A stretch of 64,000 nucleotides of DNA from Periconia sp. R9002 (taxonomy: Eukaryota; Ascomycota; Dothideomycetes; Pleosporales; Periconiaceae), in NCBI GenBank assembly GCA_023627715.1, contig JAMAHW010000061.1, positions 1 to 64,000 of the forward strand, given 5' to 3'. A program made the translations under genes and the position numbers. Below the pieces are notes generated by a model that worked only from the letters and a program-made list of their open reading frames with translations, ran no database searches and had not been told where the DNA came from. Positions within the stretch are counted from its first letter, which is position 1. Each line of letters begins with the position of its first letter. Shown here one piece after another: positions 1-11,203 of the stretch.

Positions 1-1589
1 GCCCCTGTCGTTCAGAGTGCACGAGCCGTATTCAAAGGGATTATACTCATAATCCCATTTACGTCTGATTTGATAGAGATAACTATAAATAGCTAATAGT
101 AGACGCTAAGGTACTACTAGTACGCTATAATAAAATTAATATCTATAGAAAGATAATAAATAATAAACCTTAAAGTAAACTAGGATAATAGAGAACACAC
201 TACTAAGACTATACTAAGAGAAAAGTTAAATACTTATTTAGCGTAACCTTAAAAGCCTACGACTAATACTTAAAATAAGGACAAGAGTGTTCGTAACCTA
301 TAGAAGAGGAAATAATAGGAAAATAGAAGAATTCCTCTTAGTAAAGGGTTTACGTACGGATGTTATAGGAGAAAACATAATAGTTAGCTAATAAGGGAAA
401 GATAGACGTAATATACATTCTACCTAGAAAAGAATATAACACTATTTAGTATAATTATAATTAGAGAAACCCTAGGTATAGAGCACTACACTATATAGCA
501 TATACTTACACTTACTATAAATACTACTACTTTATAAAAGTAGAAAATAGTTACTTCCCTCTAGGTAAGTAATATACGTATAATTAGGTAGACTACCTAA
601 ACAACGTATACAACTACTACTTATAGGATAAGAGAGCTAATAACTACTTCCTAAGATATATAAATCTCTAACAAGCGCAACGAAATATTATAATAGATAG
701 CACATATATAAATAATATATAGTAGGTTTATATAAACTATAATTACTAGAAACACGACCTCCTTAAAATAAAAAGTAGATTTAATTAAAAGTCTTTTTTA
801 GAGATTAACTAGGAATTAAAATTACTAATAGTACTATTAGTAGGATCTAGTAATACGTTGCTAGAGAATGTTATAGTATTAAAATAATAGGATTACTAAG
901 AGTCGTAATATAACTTAAAGGGAATAATAGTAAGCATCGCCTTAAGGCATTAGTAAACTTAGAATTATAAATTAATTATATCTCTACGAAAGTAGCGCGT
1001 ATAGCTAAATTATAACCTACTTTTAAAAGAATACTATACGACCTAAGGATAGCTAATAGTCTTACGGAGAGAATTACTTACAAAGTATTAACGACTATTA
1101 TTATTACCCTAGGAAATTAGTAGGAGTTAGTACTAGATATTCTTAGGATAGCTACTTATAACATCGTACTTAGTCTACCCTAGCTAACTAATAATAATCC
1201 TTAAATTAATTAGAGGACGCGTTAGATTAAACTAGAATAACTATAGAATAGTAAAGGTGTTACTAAGATGCCTACGCGAAGCTACGCCGGCTTAGTAGAT
1301 AAGGAGATAATTATATAGATTACTTTAACCTAAAAGGTTTTTAAGAGACGAGACTTCAGCTCTATAATAATAAATAATACTATAAGAGTTAAGACGAGAC
1401 TATTACTACCTTATAAAAAGGCTAGAAATAAGCCTAATTCTAAAGTAGAAAACCTATAAAAGATAAACAAAGCGCTATAAACGGTACTATAAGAATATAG
1501 CAACTTTATAGAGATATTTATAGAAAAGAAAGGTGTATAAGCACTACTAAAACACCAACTATAGGATTATATAATTAACCTAGAAAAAG

Positions 1590-2870
1590 GAAAGTACCTA
1601 GGGTTCGAACTAATTTACTAACTATCTAAGAAGGAGCTTAAAGTGCTTAAGGAATACGTTAATAAGAATTTAGTAAAAGGATTTATTTATAAATCTAAGT
1701 CTTTAGTAGAATACCTAGTTCTATTCGCGCTAAAAAAAGATAGGTTACTATAGTTATATATTAACTACTATAAGCTAAACGCGATTATAAAAAAGAATTA
1801 CTACCTACTACCTAATATTTAAGAGCTAAGAGACTAATTATCTAACGCTAAAAGGTTTACAGCACTAGACCTAAAATAAGTATACAACCTAATTAGGATA
1901 AAGGAGGGCGAAGAATAGAAGATAGCCTTTAGAACTAGATATAGACACTTTAAGTATATAGTAATGCCGTTTAGCTTGACCAACGCCCTAGCTATATATT
2001 AGGCTATAATCAACGATGCACTACGCAAATATCTAGACGACTTCGTAGTAGCATATTTAAACAATATATTAATCTACTCTAATAACTAAAAAGAATACAA
2101 ATAATACGTTAAAGAAGTATTACGATAACTTAGAACCTACAGACTAGAGCTTAAACTAGAGAAATGTAAATTCTATAAAGAAGAGGTTAAATTTTTAAGA
2201 TATATTATAGGAGTTAGCGGAGTACGAATTAGCGATAAAAAAATCTAAATAATAAAAGAATAGGAGACACTAAAAACTATAAAAGATATATAGTTATTCC
2301 TAGGATTTATAAACTTTAACTAATAGTTTATTAAAGATTTTACAAAGATTACAATACCTCTTATAGAGCTAACTAAGAAAGAAGTTCCTTAGAGATAGGG
2401 AGAAAGTTAATAGTAGTTATTTAAAGTATTAAAGAAAGTATATATTAAAGAACTAGTCCTCACTACTTTCTAAAGTAGAGAACCTCTAAGACTTAAAACT
2501 AACATATTAGATCTTGTAGAAGGAACAGTAGCCCTATAAGAAAGGAATAGAAAATAGCACCTAGTAGCTTACTACTTAAGAAAGTTCTTAGGACTAGAAG
2601 AATAATACGACGTGTATAATAAAGAGCTATTAGTAATAGTTAATACACTTAAGCACTAGAGAGTATACGTAGAAAGCTATTTAGAACTTACAATATTTAT
2701 AGACTATAAGAACCTTACGTACTTTACTATAACAAAGAAATTAAACTAACGATAAGTATAATAGTTAGAGTTACTCGGATAATATAAATTTAAGATTATA
2801 TATATACTAGGAAAAGATAATAGTAGAGCGGACGCCCTTAGCTAAAAACACAACGTTATTAGAAAAAAGA
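1590..2870 (+). pseudogene. Relic reverse transcriptase and RNase H domains of the chromovirus
   Basis: The RT catalytic box is visible at 2051-2080, reading AYLNNILIYS where an active Ty3/gypsy enzyme has YLDDILIYS. Both catalytic Asp codons have become Asn (G to A), so the enzyme is dead. Upstream, fragments of the conserved fingers and palm region can be read (for example VMPFSLTNALA near 1960-1995 against VMPFGLTNAP). RNase H follows, with YDVYNKELLVIV from 2606 (family DKELLAIV, Asp changed to Asn) and a terminal RADALS near 2830. Many TAG/TAA codons interrupt the frame. All changes seen at diagnostic sites are C to T or G to A. Confidence 0.85.
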
Positions 2871-2989
2871 TAATAGAAGAATTCCTAATACTACAATAAT
2901 TCTAAGATAGATTATTAGGACTATCTAAGGAAATCTACACCATAATAAAGATTACGGTAAATATGCTAGAAGATCTATAAGAAACTATT

Positions 2990-4220
2990 ATCTAGCAACA
3001 CTATAATAATCTAGTATATAGATATTTTAGAATTGCTAGAATAATAGAACTAATATAACGGAACTATAGATTCGAAAATATATAAACAAAGGTTAAGAAC
3101 TATATTAATAAATGCGTGCTATGCTAATAGAATAAACACGCTATACACGTACCTTACGGTGAATTACAACCTATACTAATACTAAGTAAACTATAGGAAG
3201 ATATTGCAATAAACTTTATTACGGACTTACTAGAATCTAAGGACTCTATTATAGGATTTTAATATAACGTAATTTGCAACGTAGTCTATAGGCAAATTAA
3301 GTACGCTGAATTTATACTATTTAGGAAGAATTTTTTAGTAACACAGCTTAGAGAAATTATAAAAGACCGTATATTTAGATATTACGGCATACTAAAAATA
3401 ATTGTTAGCGATAGAGATAAGCTATTTACTTCTAACTATTAGAACACGTTTACAGCATCTATTAGAATACAGAGAAAATTGTTAATATTATTCTACCTAA
3501 AAATAGACGGATAAATAGAAAGAATAAATAGAATATTAAAAGCCTATTTACGATTATACTATAATAACTAGTAAAATAATTAGGTCTCGCTACTACTTAC
3601 AGCGTAGATAGTATTTAATAATAGTAAGTTAGAAACTACAGGAGAATCACTATTCTACCTATACTACGGGAAACACCTAAATCTCTTTAAAAGAAATCTA
3701 CCGTATACGTAATTAGAAAAAGTAATACGCGACATAATAGAAATATAAAAAATATATAAATATTTATAAAAAACGTTATAATAGGCTTAACAGCGATAAA
3801 TTTTATATATTAATAGAAAACGAAAAACGGCACCTTAGCTAAAAAAAGAGGATAAAGTGTATTTAAAAATAAAAAACCTTAAAATAAAACGACTAAATAA
3901 AGGACTTAATTATATTAAAGTTAGACTGTTTTTAATTAAAGTATAAAGTGGACTAGTAAACTTTCTATTAGATCTACCTAAAGACGCTAGAATACACCCT
4001 AGATTCTATGTTAGTATGCTAGAACTAGTAGACCCTAAAACGCTGCTACAAAAAACATTTTAATACTAACTATAAGAGGAAAATAAGTTTAAAGTTAAAA
4101 AAATACTATAACACTAGTTAGGAATAAATAGAACAGAATACTTAATTAAATAGAAGGGATACCTACTAGAAGATAACAACTGGGAACCTAAGGAATACCT
4201 AGCAAACTATAAGTAGAAGC
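2990..4220 (+). pseudogene. Relic integrase plus C-terminal chromodomain of the chromovirus
   Basis: The zinc-binding end of the integrase N-terminal domain is seen at about 3113 (CVLC, family CxxC), followed by PYGELQPI (family PxGxLxPL). The core then shows IVSDRDKLFTS near 3401 and an interrupted DG-stop-IERIN near 3502, matching the TDGQTERxN box that carries the catalytic Glu. At about 4137-4215 EYLIK-stop-KGYLLEDNNWEP reproduces the chromodomain hallmark YLVKWKGY...TWEP with the central Trp turned into a stop. Chromodomains of this type steer integration to heterochromatin in active relatives. The domain order RT-RH-IN-CHD separates chromoviruses from other Ty3/gypsy lineages. Confidence 0.85.
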
Positions 4221-4833
4221 TAAGAGAATATTAGATAACGTAATAAACCTAGTCTAAGAAAGTAATACTATCTAGTAAAGGATCGCCCTCCTACTATAAA
4301 GGCTGCTAGACATTTTAGTTAAGAGCTAAGGTCCCCGGCATTAGACTATGCTTAAGGACACTAACTTCCTTATTAATTTCTTTAAGACCCTCTAACGCTT
4401 CTAGATTTTTTATATAACTACCTAATAATAACACTAACTATTACTCTTTACGCTAAAGTAACTTACGCTACTTATAAAGACGACTCTTCTTAGTACGCGC
4501 CGCTAATAAGGCCTAGAGCGTTTACTCCTTAGCCTTATCTATAGCTGCTTCCTACTAATCTAAATAAGCTAACTCTTTATTAATCTTTAAGAAGTTTAGT
4601 ATAGGAACCTCTACTAGCTCGCACTTCGCGATGCTATTCTAATAGTAATTCCTATATTATTTCTTTAATAATAATATCTTATATACTAAATTCTTTTTCG
4701 CGTAATACTAGTAAGAAACTATTATAATAGTACCTATAGCGTTTATACGATTACCTATAGCGTAACGATAAGTAGTACTACTAGAAACTATAATTAGCTT
4801 ATAAGGATATAAAGTAAAGAAAGGGGGAGATAG

Positions 4834-5223
4834 TGTTACGAACCTTATATAGGAGATAGGCGCTTATAAGGAATGTAAGGGAGAAGGTATAGATAGTAAG
4901 TAAGTACGGGATATGCATAACTAATTAATAACGCTAAAGTTACGTAATCCTACAATCCTAAGCTTAGCACATTAGGTAAGCTATAGGATACTATAAGATA
5001 CTATAGGATCCTATAAGCTAAGACTATAGGAAGGTACGAGATCCTATAGGATAATAATATATATAGATAAGAATAATGCTCCTCTTAGATTATTGTAATT
5101 AACCTAAGTTACTAAATATAATCTACCTTTAGTTTACTCTACAACTTATTTAGTCTTATCCTCCTATTACTTATACTCTTTAAATAAACCTTTAAGGTAC
5201 TAGCCTAACATTAGTTTGCAACA
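4834..5223 (+). repeat. Putative 3' LTR of the chromovirus
   Basis: A polypurine tract (aaagaaagggggaga, about 4816-4830) is followed two bases later by TGTTACGAACC, a common start for fungal Ty3/gypsy LTRs. A matching CA end is proposed at GCAACA (about 5218-5223), giving a 390-bp LTR with TG..CA termini. The right boundary is uncertain because the DNA after it is equally RIP-decayed up to about 5480 and the 5' LTR copy needed for comparison is missing or unrecognisable. Confidence 0.4.
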
Positions 5224-5480
5224 TAATAATCCCTCTACTAGCCTATCTTTAACACTAAGTTATTTTTATTAAGTAAGTCTAATATAGGCTATACTAATTT
5301 TAAGTATATAATAATAATCTATAATACGCGCCGTAGAAAGAAGTAAAAGATTACTTTTTCCTACTTAGTTAACGCTTATATCTTATTATACTAGCTAATA
5401 ATTATTATTTTACTATTTATAATAAATATATTACGTATACTTTTAGGCACGTTCTTATACCTAATTAAAAGCACAACGAT

Positions 5481-6599
5481 CCTAGTGTCCTATAAAATCC
5501 CTCGAACTGTAATTCTTCTATTGCATTTCGACACGAGCTATAGTAGGCGATGCTAGTGTACTTTTTCGCAAAAGTGCAATTTCCAGTCCTATACAAAAAA
5601 GACGGCTTAGGCTAATAAAGAGCAAACATGCTATTATTAACCGCGGGTGAATATTCAAGAGCCTAGTGGATGGAATTGTTCTTTATTAGAGATGTTTGTG
5701 GAAGCGAAATTCAAGGACGGGAGTTGTACCATATTAAAAAAGTTTAAGAGAAGAATTGTTCCTTTCTCTGTAGTCCGTTCACTGTAATCGTAGTTATTAA
5801 TGATTTGCTGGGAGAAGGGATCGAGAAGCAGTATCAAAAGAGTGAGTAATACGCTAAAGGATAAGACAAATAGAACAGCATGCAGCCTATCTGTCTGATA
5901 TAAATTCTTTGTAAGGAGTTTAAGTGCACCTAACGGCCTGCGTGCGGCGTTGTTATGCGCGATAAAGGTGGAAAGAGGTTGGGGTCTGCTGAGTAAAACC
6001 TACTTTAGATGGCTTCTTCCTTCTACTAACACAAGACCTGCAGAAGCCTTAATTATTATAGTGTAAATAGCAATAGCGGCGTTGATATTAAGCCCGTAAC
6101 GCTATTGAGGACTTAGTTTCTGGTGGTAACTGTAAATAGTAGCTATTATAGCGATAACTGCTATAAGCGCGATAAGACAGCAACTGATCTCCATCTACTA
6201 TAGCCTATAGTGTTGATTAAAGCGGTGGAGTCTGGGGTTTTAGATAGTCCAACACATCCATTAAGGTAGTCGCATCTATATATGTGGACTCCTAGCCTTT
6301 TTGTTTTGTTCCATGGCATGCTTACTCGCTAAAGCTAATGTCGTCCCGCAATCCGCTGTCCTATTCCCTGTAGTAAACCCAATCTTGCTTCCTCTTAAAT
6401 AGTAGAGCCTAATGTAAACTTCTTTCGTCGTCGTTGTTGTTGCCTGTATTAGCGAAAGGCATACCGATGGCACTCGTAGTTAATTCGATGGGAGAAACAG
6501 GAGATTTTAATATTTTAGAAGTAAAACAGGAGTTCCGCACTACCTAAAGTTATGGTGGGGGGCGCTTAAAGAAGGCGGGGCGCTTAAAGAAGGCAATAC
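5481..6599. other. Gene-free stretch next to the dead retrotransposon
   Basis: Mixed-composition DNA with many short AT-rich blocks. Only short spurious open frames are present and no domain motif, tRNA or repeat unit was recognised. Confidence 0.5.
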
Positions 6600-7489
6600 G
6601 GACTTGCGGAGAAGGTAAACCGCATGCTAAGCGTAACAGAGGGAAGACAAGATGAATGTAGGGGCCAAATGGGAAGAAATAAGTCCTATGGTATAGTATA
6701 GTTCCCCGCCATGACCTTAATGTTTCTAGAATGCACGATTTCTTTAAACTAACAGCACTCAAACTAGGGCCTGTAAAATAGCCTCGGCAATGGTTTCGTA
6801 CACTTCCACATTTCAGTGGTTAACTCCTCGTCTGGAGGTGCTAGACATAGCGTTGTTTCTCCAGTGACAAGGTCCATTTCGTAAAAAGCTGCACTCAGTA
6901 AGTCGTCTTAAGCATTGACAGTCTTACAGACTAGAGAAAACCCGTTGATGATATCACTTAATCCAACCGTACCTAGCCACACGATTGTTCGAAGCGCCTT
7001 ATTGTAGACGTGGCTTATTACCTGGACTTGCTGAGATCGTTCTCCGAGGTCGTCTTAGTTTATGCACAACCTATCACTCCACATAACTCGGTAGGATGCT
7101 GGCCTCTAAAGGTAACGTAGAGCTACGCTTAGGCTCTAATTAACAGAAATTTCTTTGTGGTTACATTTAACCTTGCAGGTTTTCGAATCGACTTCATCGA
7201 AAGCATACCTTTCGGTCCAGCTATATAACAACGCTTCGTATTGGCCAATAATATCCTCACGGCGGAATGTCTTTAACCAAGCAATGATTTGCGAATCAAA
7301 TTCGCCGGGCACAATGACAAGCACACGGAACCAATCCTTATTTGGCAGCTTGTCGTAAAGGTTTGTATCGTTCAAGGATAGGTTACCGGGCTCTGTTGCT
7401 TCAAGGAGACGGCTTGGCTTAGGCCCAACTTTCAATTCTTCGGCCCTGTAAGATCGATACTCGCGTGAAGGCAGTTTTAGGGAGGGCAA
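6600..7489 (-). pseudogene. HET-domain (heterokaryon incompatibility) pseudogene with RIP-type stops
   Basis: A single minus-strand frame carries the HET domain: the start box YEALLYSW (family YEALSYVWG) lies within the intact first 117 codons, followed further on by DRLCIN-stop-DDLGERSQQV, IVWLG and RP-stop-FECC-stop-FKEIVHSR, matching the DALCINQ.D..ERSQQV, WLG and RPWF.R.WV.QE boxes. In-frame stops lie at 7136-7138, 7106-7108, 7055-7057, 6908-6910, 6764-6766, 6749-6751 and 6686-6688. At the recognisable boxes each stop sits where Gln or Trp is expected (CAR to TAR, TGG to TAG). No frameshift is needed across about 800 bp. HET proteins trigger cell death on contact between incompatible strains. 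This copy is dead by point mutation alone, which fits RIP rather than drift. Confidence 0.8.
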
Positions 7490-7499
7490 TTCAGCCTCA

Positions 7500-8100
7500 G
7501 TGCTAGGTTTCCCGTATGCATAATCATGTTCTCTTTTGCCATATCTTTTTACAAACTGAACGCCTGCATAGATATTAGCTTATCCGAAAACGAATAATAC
7601 ATGCTGGTTACCTACAATGGCCTGATCCAAGGAGTAGTTTGTTGAACTTAAAAGGATAGTCTTCCTTTTTTTCATGATACCGTGCCTTTCGAGCAAAATT
7701 CCATACGTGGTTTTGCCTTGCCTTTCAAACCCAGCCCCGATGCCTGGCTTTTCCCGTGTTCGAGGATCTTAAAATCTCGTCTATCGTAATTACATCGTTA
7801 GCACTGGGCTGTGCATAGTGTTTACAGAATCGGCCGCTATATTAAATTTCCATTCTGTCCATATCTTCTCGCGTTCATCATTCAGTTGTCCATCGGAGAC
7901 CACGTAAAGCTTCTTCATGATTGTAAACACTGTTTGAACACTAACGGCCATAGCCTCTGTTGCTCTAACCTCCTTCGCCGTGCGCTTTTCATCCTACCAG
8001 ATAAATCCAGTATCCATCTTCGTAACGACTATTACTGCTTGGGGTGACGTACTAGATGTTAGAAAGGATAATTCACGGCGCAGACTTCTATCAATACATT
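7500..8100 (-). pseudogene. P-loop-like gene relic
   Basis: In the same minus-strand frame as the HET relic, the run GAGFERQGKTTY (about 7715-7750) resembles a Walker A loop, and ILLSSTNYSLDQAI follows closely, recalling the region after the P-loop in SF1-helicase-like (AAA_11) proteins. An open stretch of about 55 codons near 7830-8010 also looks coding. Stops (for example near 7577 and 7760) and an apparent frame change at about 7790 break it up. Whether it once belonged to the same gene as the HET segment cannot be decided. The family assignment is tentative. Confidence 0.35.
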
Positions 8101-8146
8101 AAGTAGGCTGTATTGCTTCTCTACAAGGAGAGTCTAAAGTTATTGC

Positions 8147-9235
8147 CTAGTTATCCTTGTTGCCTAGTAAGCCTTGTTTACGGCTAATAAGCGATTTTTT
8201 CTGTGCAATGCTCGTCATCCTTAGCTTCAAAGGTACTTGCTTCCTCGCCGTCCCTCCTAAATGAATCACTTTTTCCTGCAGCCCCAGCGTCGCAAAAGCC
8301 CTCGACCCATAACTCACAAGAATAATCTTCAAAGACGTATTCGGATTCAGCTTCATCAGATTCTCCAAATGCCTCAAGAACTTGAACGGTACCGATAATG
8401 ACCCTGCTGCCAAGCTCATAAAAGAAACCGGTCCAAAAAGCTCAATGTCAACGAGAATCATCAGCTCTGGAATCCCCATTGTGGTTCTTCCCAGCAACTT
8501 CATCCAATCTTCCTCAGTGACGGCATTCTGGAAGTCTGCGTACGTCAAGCCAGCGATATTCTGGTTTCTGAGGATCGGATTCACGCGTAATGACTGAAAA
8601 ACTAGGGATTTAAAAATATTGAATGGCAAATGAGCAGAGACACTGGGGTCGTCTGGCGTCTTCAACGCCCACAAAACCGGGACGCTTTCTTTGCGGACCA
8701 ACTCGATCATCTCCACGCAGAGACTTTGGAGTTGGGATTTCAGGCGAAACGTGCCTTCGACCATCAGGAGCGATGAGCCTTTTGTGTCTTTCCATTTCCG
8801 GTACTTTGTAGAAAACCAAAAGGGGGGTAGTTTGTTTAAGGATCTATGCCTGGTTGCATCTCGAAAACGAGTGGCAGAGTCCAGTCTCGCGTCCGGGTTG
8901 AGATCGACGTCATAAAGAAACTTCGATATTTGTTCCACCTGTAACGTCCATGAATCTTCGCTTTGCTTCAAAAGAGTGGCTGCGTTGACCGACAAGTGTG
9001 CTCGTATTCTTTCAGTGACAAATCTTGTAAATGGGGCAGAAACCTTACAATGATAACCCGTGGATTGTATCTCAATTATTTGGTTGAGAAGGTTTGTATG
9101 GGCTTTAGCAATCTCATATTTGCCTTGACTCCAATGGTACTGCACCGATTCGGAAATCTGCGTGATTAACTTGGGAATTATGTCGCCCTGGGGAGGGAGT
9201 TGCCCTGCTGCCTGTTGCTGTCCGATGTTTATCAT
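8147..9235 (-). CDS. Hypothetical protein, STAND/NACHT-like
   Basis: Single-exon frame of 362 residues from the first in-frame ATG at 9235; the frame stays open further upstream without an ATG, so an upstream exon is possible. The N-terminal third is helical and Gln/Leu-rich. The middle contains a pattern (FWFSTKYRKWKDTKGSSLLMVEG, with residues RLKSQLQSLC next) that recalls the linker and P-loop region of fungal NACHT/STAND proteins (W..S..Y..W......LLL..G), but the GxxGxGKS loop is absent, so nucleotide binding is doubtful. The C-terminal part includes ELMILVDIELFG, placed like a Walker B strand. No other domain was recognised. It lies next to a PNP-domain gene on the same strand and a HET relic, a neighbourhood typical of non-self recognition genes. 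The function is unknown. Confidence 0.6.
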   Translation of the reverse strand: MINIGQQQAAGQLPPQGDIIPKLITQISESVQYHWSQGKYEIAKAHTNLLNQIIEIQSTGYHCKVSAPFTRFVTERIRAHLSVNAATLLKQSEDSWTLQVEQISKFLYDVDLNPDARLDSATRFRDATRHRSLNKLPPFWFSTKYRKWKDTKGSSLLMVEGTFRLKSQLQSLCVEMIELVRKESVPVLWALKTPDDPSVSAHLPFNIFKSLVFQSLRVNPILRNQNIAGLTYADFQNAVTEEDWMKLLGRTTMGIPELMILVDIELFGPVSFMSLAAGSLSVPFKFLRHLENLMKLNPNTSLKIILVSYGSRAFATLGLQEKVIHLGGTARKQVPLKLRMTSIAQKKSLISRKQGLLGNKDN

Positions 9236-9262
9236 GGAACCGAAGGAAGATATATCGGTCAC

Positions 9263-10036
9263 CGAAGACCTTAGCGCATCATCTCCCGGCAGGAGAATAC
9301 CATGTGTCCCTACGTAATGTCAGTTTTCGACCATGGGCTGAAGAGCGAAAGGAACGAAACGAATGGATGACTGTGCATGGTTTCGAGCCAGAAGAACGTA
9401 TATACTAATATCTCTTTTCTCCATCATCGAAACCGTTCTACATAAATCTTTACGAGGTTGAACCTCTGCCCATCAGAGGATACTTCTCTAAGTCCAGTAG
9501 TAGAGCAGGGTCTAGACAACGGATTCTTGCCGTAGAGTCCGCGTTAAGAAAGGCGGACTTACTGGGATTTTGACTTTCCGTTGTCTGCTCAGAGCGCCTT
9601 TTGGCGTTGTAAGATTTGGCTGTCCGCAGATTGCCTAAAAACTGGTCGTGGCCATACACTGTTTGCAGCGCGTCACGCTGGTCCTTATATTCCGATTCGG
9701 CAGCATGGTGGGATGCACCGTGATAGTTTTGGTGATCTGTCCCTAGGCGAACGTATTAGTATTCAAGTAACAAAGGAGGGTCTCATTATCGAAATACGTG
9801 CATAAAATGGCAATTGTTGAATATAATCTGGTCACGTTCACAAAGCCACTGCGTAGTATAGATGGAGGAAAGAAGAGACAAAAATGAATTGTGCACCAAA
9901 ACAACGAAACATTACGATACCCAAGGCGCCTTGCCCCTGCTCAAACTCACCTGAATCTCGAGTTCGAGCTGCAGGACAACGAAGACGGAACATTGGACTA
10001 CAAGTTCGTTTATTGGTCACTTTGGTTTGATTGGTA
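9263..10036. other. Intergenic stretch
   Basis: Space between the STAND-like gene and the PNP gene, both on the minus strand. Only short overlapping open frames with no recognisable motif were seen, so this is probably the 3' region of the upstream gene plus the promoter of the downstream one. Confidence 0.5.
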
Positions 10037-11203
10037 TCAAAAGTCGTAATTACCTTGGGGAAAGAATTTGGTGATGAAGGCGATTGCTACGCATGCCGCA
10101 CGAGCAGCTGCGAAGTCCTGCCAATCCTTGGGTTTGTGGCTGTCTCCATAGTCGCAAACCCCCTTTATCACCACTATATGAGGGTTGAGGCCCCAGATGC
10201 CGGTTGCTTCCATGTCGAAAGCGAGAACCCCGTATTCATTGGCCAAACCATCCCGTACTTGTGCGTCCCTCATGATCAGATCGGCAGAAGCGAAGACGCC
10301 GCAATGGATACCGAACGGCCGCTCTGAGTAAGGTGGCCGAGGACGGGCCTGCGTCTTGTCGCATTGGAGCACCCTGCATGATGTTCTTTTAGCAGACTCG
10401 CAGATAGTATTGTCTGATGCATTCACGTTGCATATGTTGGCCGGACAAGGGGAACGATGCAAGTGGTGGTACGACGGGTCAAAAAACAGATCTTTGTTCT
10501 CAGGCAAAGGGCGATAATGGGGTTCATGTCTCAATTTTTCGAGCGGTCCTCTCGACATGTCCGTTAGCTGCCGAGAGAAGGAGTCAGTGCGGATGAGTTC
10601 AAGCACCTGTCTGATAGTTCCTCCAGCCTCGTGCGGAAGGATTTTTCTCAGCTGCAAGCCAGTGGGGTCCAGACGTGCACCATGAGCATAGGCCAGCACG
10701 GCGGTGCTGATGACGACATCACCGAGGAAAATTTCGTCCCCTTCAGGCGGCTTTGGGATGCCGGCACAAATTCCGAGCAGAATGACGAGTCTCATCTTAC
10801 CGTATTTCAGCTCCAGGAACTGCACGGCCAGCGCCGTATCCCTCTGGCCCGTCTTGGCTGGATATGAAATTACCACGTTGCGTCCGGCGAAGACTCCGGT
10901 CGTGTAGATGAAGGGGTCATCGAGGTCATGTGGTAGGACCTCTGGTGGACTGTCGAGGGCCGCTGCGAGTGCGTCATATTCAAGACGCAAGGCGGTGACA
11001 ATTGCGATGGTAAAGCGCGGGTCGGTGGACGCGGTACGTGCAGACAAGCAGGTAGGCCGGTTGTCTTGGGCCCACGGAACCGATCTGCCAAAGGAGTCAA
11101 TAAAATTCACTTGAACTGGGTATATCTCACACCGTCGTTGACCTGCGTGGTTCCTCTGTGAGGGTGGTAGATGCTGTACCCAAAGCTCGTCCGCCGTCAT
11201 CAT
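10037..11203 (-). CDS. Stand-alone PNP_UDP-type nucleoside-phosphorylase-like protein
   Basis: Uninterrupted 388-codon frame with an ATG ATG start (11203). After about 60 variable residues it shows the signature of the purine/uridine phosphorylase (PNP_UDP_1) fold found at the N-terminus of fungal NLR-like proteins: FTIAIVTALRLEYDA, GICAGIP, the EATGIWG..P.IVVIKGVCDYGDSHK box and the closing WQDFAAARAACVAIAF. In NLRs this domain is followed by NACHT or NB-ARC. Here the frame ends about ten residues after the domain, so the protein is domain-only. A stretch of about 50 residues between the two halves (around residues 225-280) looks like a non-conserved insertion. Such proteins may cleave or bind nucleosides, or act as partners or decoys of NLRs; that role is inference. 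Confidence 0.8.
   Translation of the reverse strand: MMTADELWVQHLPPSQRNHAGQRRCEIYPVQVNFIDSFGRSVPWAQDNRPTCLSARTASTDPRFTIAIVTALRLEYDALAAALDSPPEVLPHDLDDPFIYTTGVFAGRNVVISYPAKTGQRDTALAVQFLELKYGKMRLVILLGICAGIPKPPEGDEIFLGDVVISTAVLAYAHGARLDPTGLQLRKILPHEAGGTIRQVLELIRTDSFSRQLTDMSRGPLEKLRHEPHYRPLPENKDLFFDPSYHHLHRSPCPANICNVNASDNTICESAKRTSCRVLQCDKTQARPRPPYSERPFGIHCGVFASADLIMRDAQVRDGLANEYGVLAFDMEATGIWGLNPHIVVIKGVCDYGDSHKPKDWQDFAAARAACVAIAFITKFFPQGNYDF

Larger units (their letters stand above)
70..5480 (+). mobile_element. RIP-degenerated Ty3/gypsy chromovirus (LTR retrotransposon)
   Basis: Read on the plus strand this stretch still spells the Ty3/gypsy pol order: an aspartic-protease-like trace near 940-1000, reverse transcriptase, RNase H, integrase, then a C-terminal chromodomain, which places it among chromoviruses. 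No open frame survives. CpA and TpG are nearly absent while TpA dominates, and stops fall where CAA/CAG (Gln) and TGG (Trp) would be expected, which is the signature of repeat-induced point mutation acting on both strands. The first 60 or so bases and the DNA after about 5480 have ordinary composition, so the decayed block is roughly bounded by these limits. The 5' LTR is not clearly visible; positions about 165-205 weakly resemble the end of the 3' LTR, so the copy may be truncated at its left end. It is certainly dead. Confidence 0.9.

Noticed and set aside
10031..11114. Plus-strand frames opposite the PNP gene
   Set aside because: Shadows of the PNP coding sequence in other frames, without motifs of their own.
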